Source of the DNA: JAUIBE01 sp035267185
GTDB taxonomy: Bacteria > Pseudomonadota > Gammaproteobacteria > Xanthomonadales > SZUA-36
Assembly: GCA_035267185.1 (NCBI GenBank)
Contig: DATFLY010000103.1
Coordinates: 1 to 33,163, forward strand
DNA: 33,163 nucleotides
Direction of reading: 5' to 3'
Part shown: piece by piece, positions 32,692 to 33,163 of the stretch
Layout: the number at the start of each line of letters is the position of its first letter
How positions within the stretch are numbered: the first letter of the stretch is position 1
Made by a program: the position numbers and the translations under genes
Notes under the pieces: model-generated
Told to the model about the DNA's origin: nothing
Seen by the model: only the letters and a program-made list of their open reading frames with translations
Databases searched by the model: none

Positions 32692-32918
32692 CCGGGGCAC
32701 ATCGCCTGTCTGAAACTCTGGTAAAGCCAACCAAGTCCCGTTCGCCATTTCGAAATCCGGGCATGCAATTACCGCTGTGCCCGGGGGTCTCCTACGACAC
32801 ACTAACTTCTTCACGCGAGAAAGACGCATGCAAGCCAGGTCCGAAATCGGTTGTTCGCAGCACCGTGTTTTGAGTCTTTACGATTGACGATGGCTCTGAT
32901 CGTAATGATGTGGCTCAA

Positions 32919-33028
32919 GGCGCGGTAGAGGGGGGTCATTCAAAAACCGTATGATTCAGGGACGAATCATCCGAGCCTACAGGGATGTATTTATGGCGGG
33001 TTTTTGAATGACCTCCCTCTACCGCGCC
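32919..33028 (+). repeat. GGA-hexaloop structured repeat, copy D
   Basis: Arms of 30 nt (32919-32948 and 32999-33028) match at 29 of 30 positions. Inside, on the plus strand, are ATGATTCAGGGACGAATCAT (32951-32970, 7-bp stem, loop AGGGAC), CCGAGC, and TACAGGGATGTA (32978-32989). The arm sequence is unrelated to that of copy C although the core is nearly identical. It ends 11 nt before the stop of the convergent TSUP gene. Confidence 0.8.
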
Positions 33029-33039
33029 TAACTCCCAAC

Positions 33040-33163
33040 TTAAATCAGCCCTAAGATGAGCCCCAGGGCGACGAGAAACAACAGTATGCCCACAAGCGTC
33101 TGAATGCTGTGCATCGTGACTTTGTGTAAGAAGCGTTTGGAGACCAGGACGCCGGCGAATGCA
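33040..33163 (-). CDS. TSUP (TauE/SafE) family permease, C-terminal fragment
   Basis: This is the last 40 residues of a membrane protein whose 5' part is beyond the window. The fragment AGVLVSKRFLHKVTMHSIQT, followed by a hydrophobic helix (LVGILLFLVALGLILGLI) and stop, fits the C-terminus of sulfite exporter TauE/SafE family proteins, which transport sulfite, sulfoacetate or related sulfur anions. The end was read directly on the minus strand; the stop is at 33040-33042. It converges on DUF3501 across a gap holding two structured repeats. Confidence 0.65.
   Translation of the reverse strand, partial: AFAGVLVSKRFLHKVTMHSIQTLVGILLFLVALGLILGLI

Noticed and set aside
32560..32829. 89-codon minus-strand frame across copy C of the repeat
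   Set aside because: It runs through the palindromic arms and has no homology; it is explained by the repeat itself.
1..33163. tRNA, rRNA, insertion sequences, prophage or integrase genes
   Set aside because: No T-loop or anticodon-arm patterns, transposase motifs or integrase catalytic motifs were found on either strand.

Overview
The window is chromosomal DNA of a gammaproteobacterium. The evidence is gene content and order: a thiS-thiG-trmB run, a yqgE-ruvX-pyrB run, tonB-gshB next to a Pil-Chp twitching-motility signalling cluster (the arrangement known from Pseudomonas and relatives), and hemJ next to erpA. GC content is moderate. No tRNA, rRNA, transposase, integrase or CRISPR array is visible. 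I cannot name the genus. The arrangement differs from Pseudomonas in several ways: no pyrR or pyrC beside pyrB, and no pilH, pilK or chpB in the Pil-Chp locus.

Layout. 1-2067: the end of nhaB, a REP-like palindrome, a small coiled-coil membrane protein, a two-CBS-domain protein, a small membrane protein and a Rieske protein. 2061-5650 (minus strand): a tight operon thiS-thiG-trmB followed by an SLC13-type permease. 5773-8800 (plus): yqgE, ruvX, a 15-codon mini-ORF coupled at both ends, pyrB, a LOG-family hydrolase and a VOC protein. 8797-10723 (minus): gshB and a TonB-type protein. 10955-20439 (plus): the chemosensory operon pilG-pilI-pilJ-chpA plus a CheW-like adaptor with a strongly basic tail. 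20455-22868: rsmE, then two overlapping inositol-monophosphatase-superfamily genes (hisN-like and cysQ). 23477-29733: hemJ, a probable small RNA with its own promoter and terminator, erpA, nudC, ampE, btuF, a DUF819 membrane protein, a VOC protein and tspO. 29897-32576: a redox module of rubrerythrin, a GlpC/HdrD-like Fe-S protein and DUF3501, interrupted by an unusual tandem repeat. 33040-end: the C-terminus of a TSUP (TauE/SafE) permease.

The most interesting signal is in the two large gaps between convergent genes (22869-23476 and 32577-33039). They hold a family of structured repeats. Each copy carries two adjacent hairpins whose loops read C-ANGGAN-G, which is the published hexaloop recognition site of CsrA/RsmA/RsmE proteins. 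One copy is extended into a run of four hairpins with GGA in the loop. The two copies with the best-preserved outer stems have nearly perfect arms about 30 nt long that are unrelated in sequence between copies. I infer that these may be dispersed CsrA-binding RNA elements; this needs testing. The second unusual structure, at 31791-31960, is a palindromic repeat whose left arm is reiterated upstream and whose right arm is reiterated downstream.
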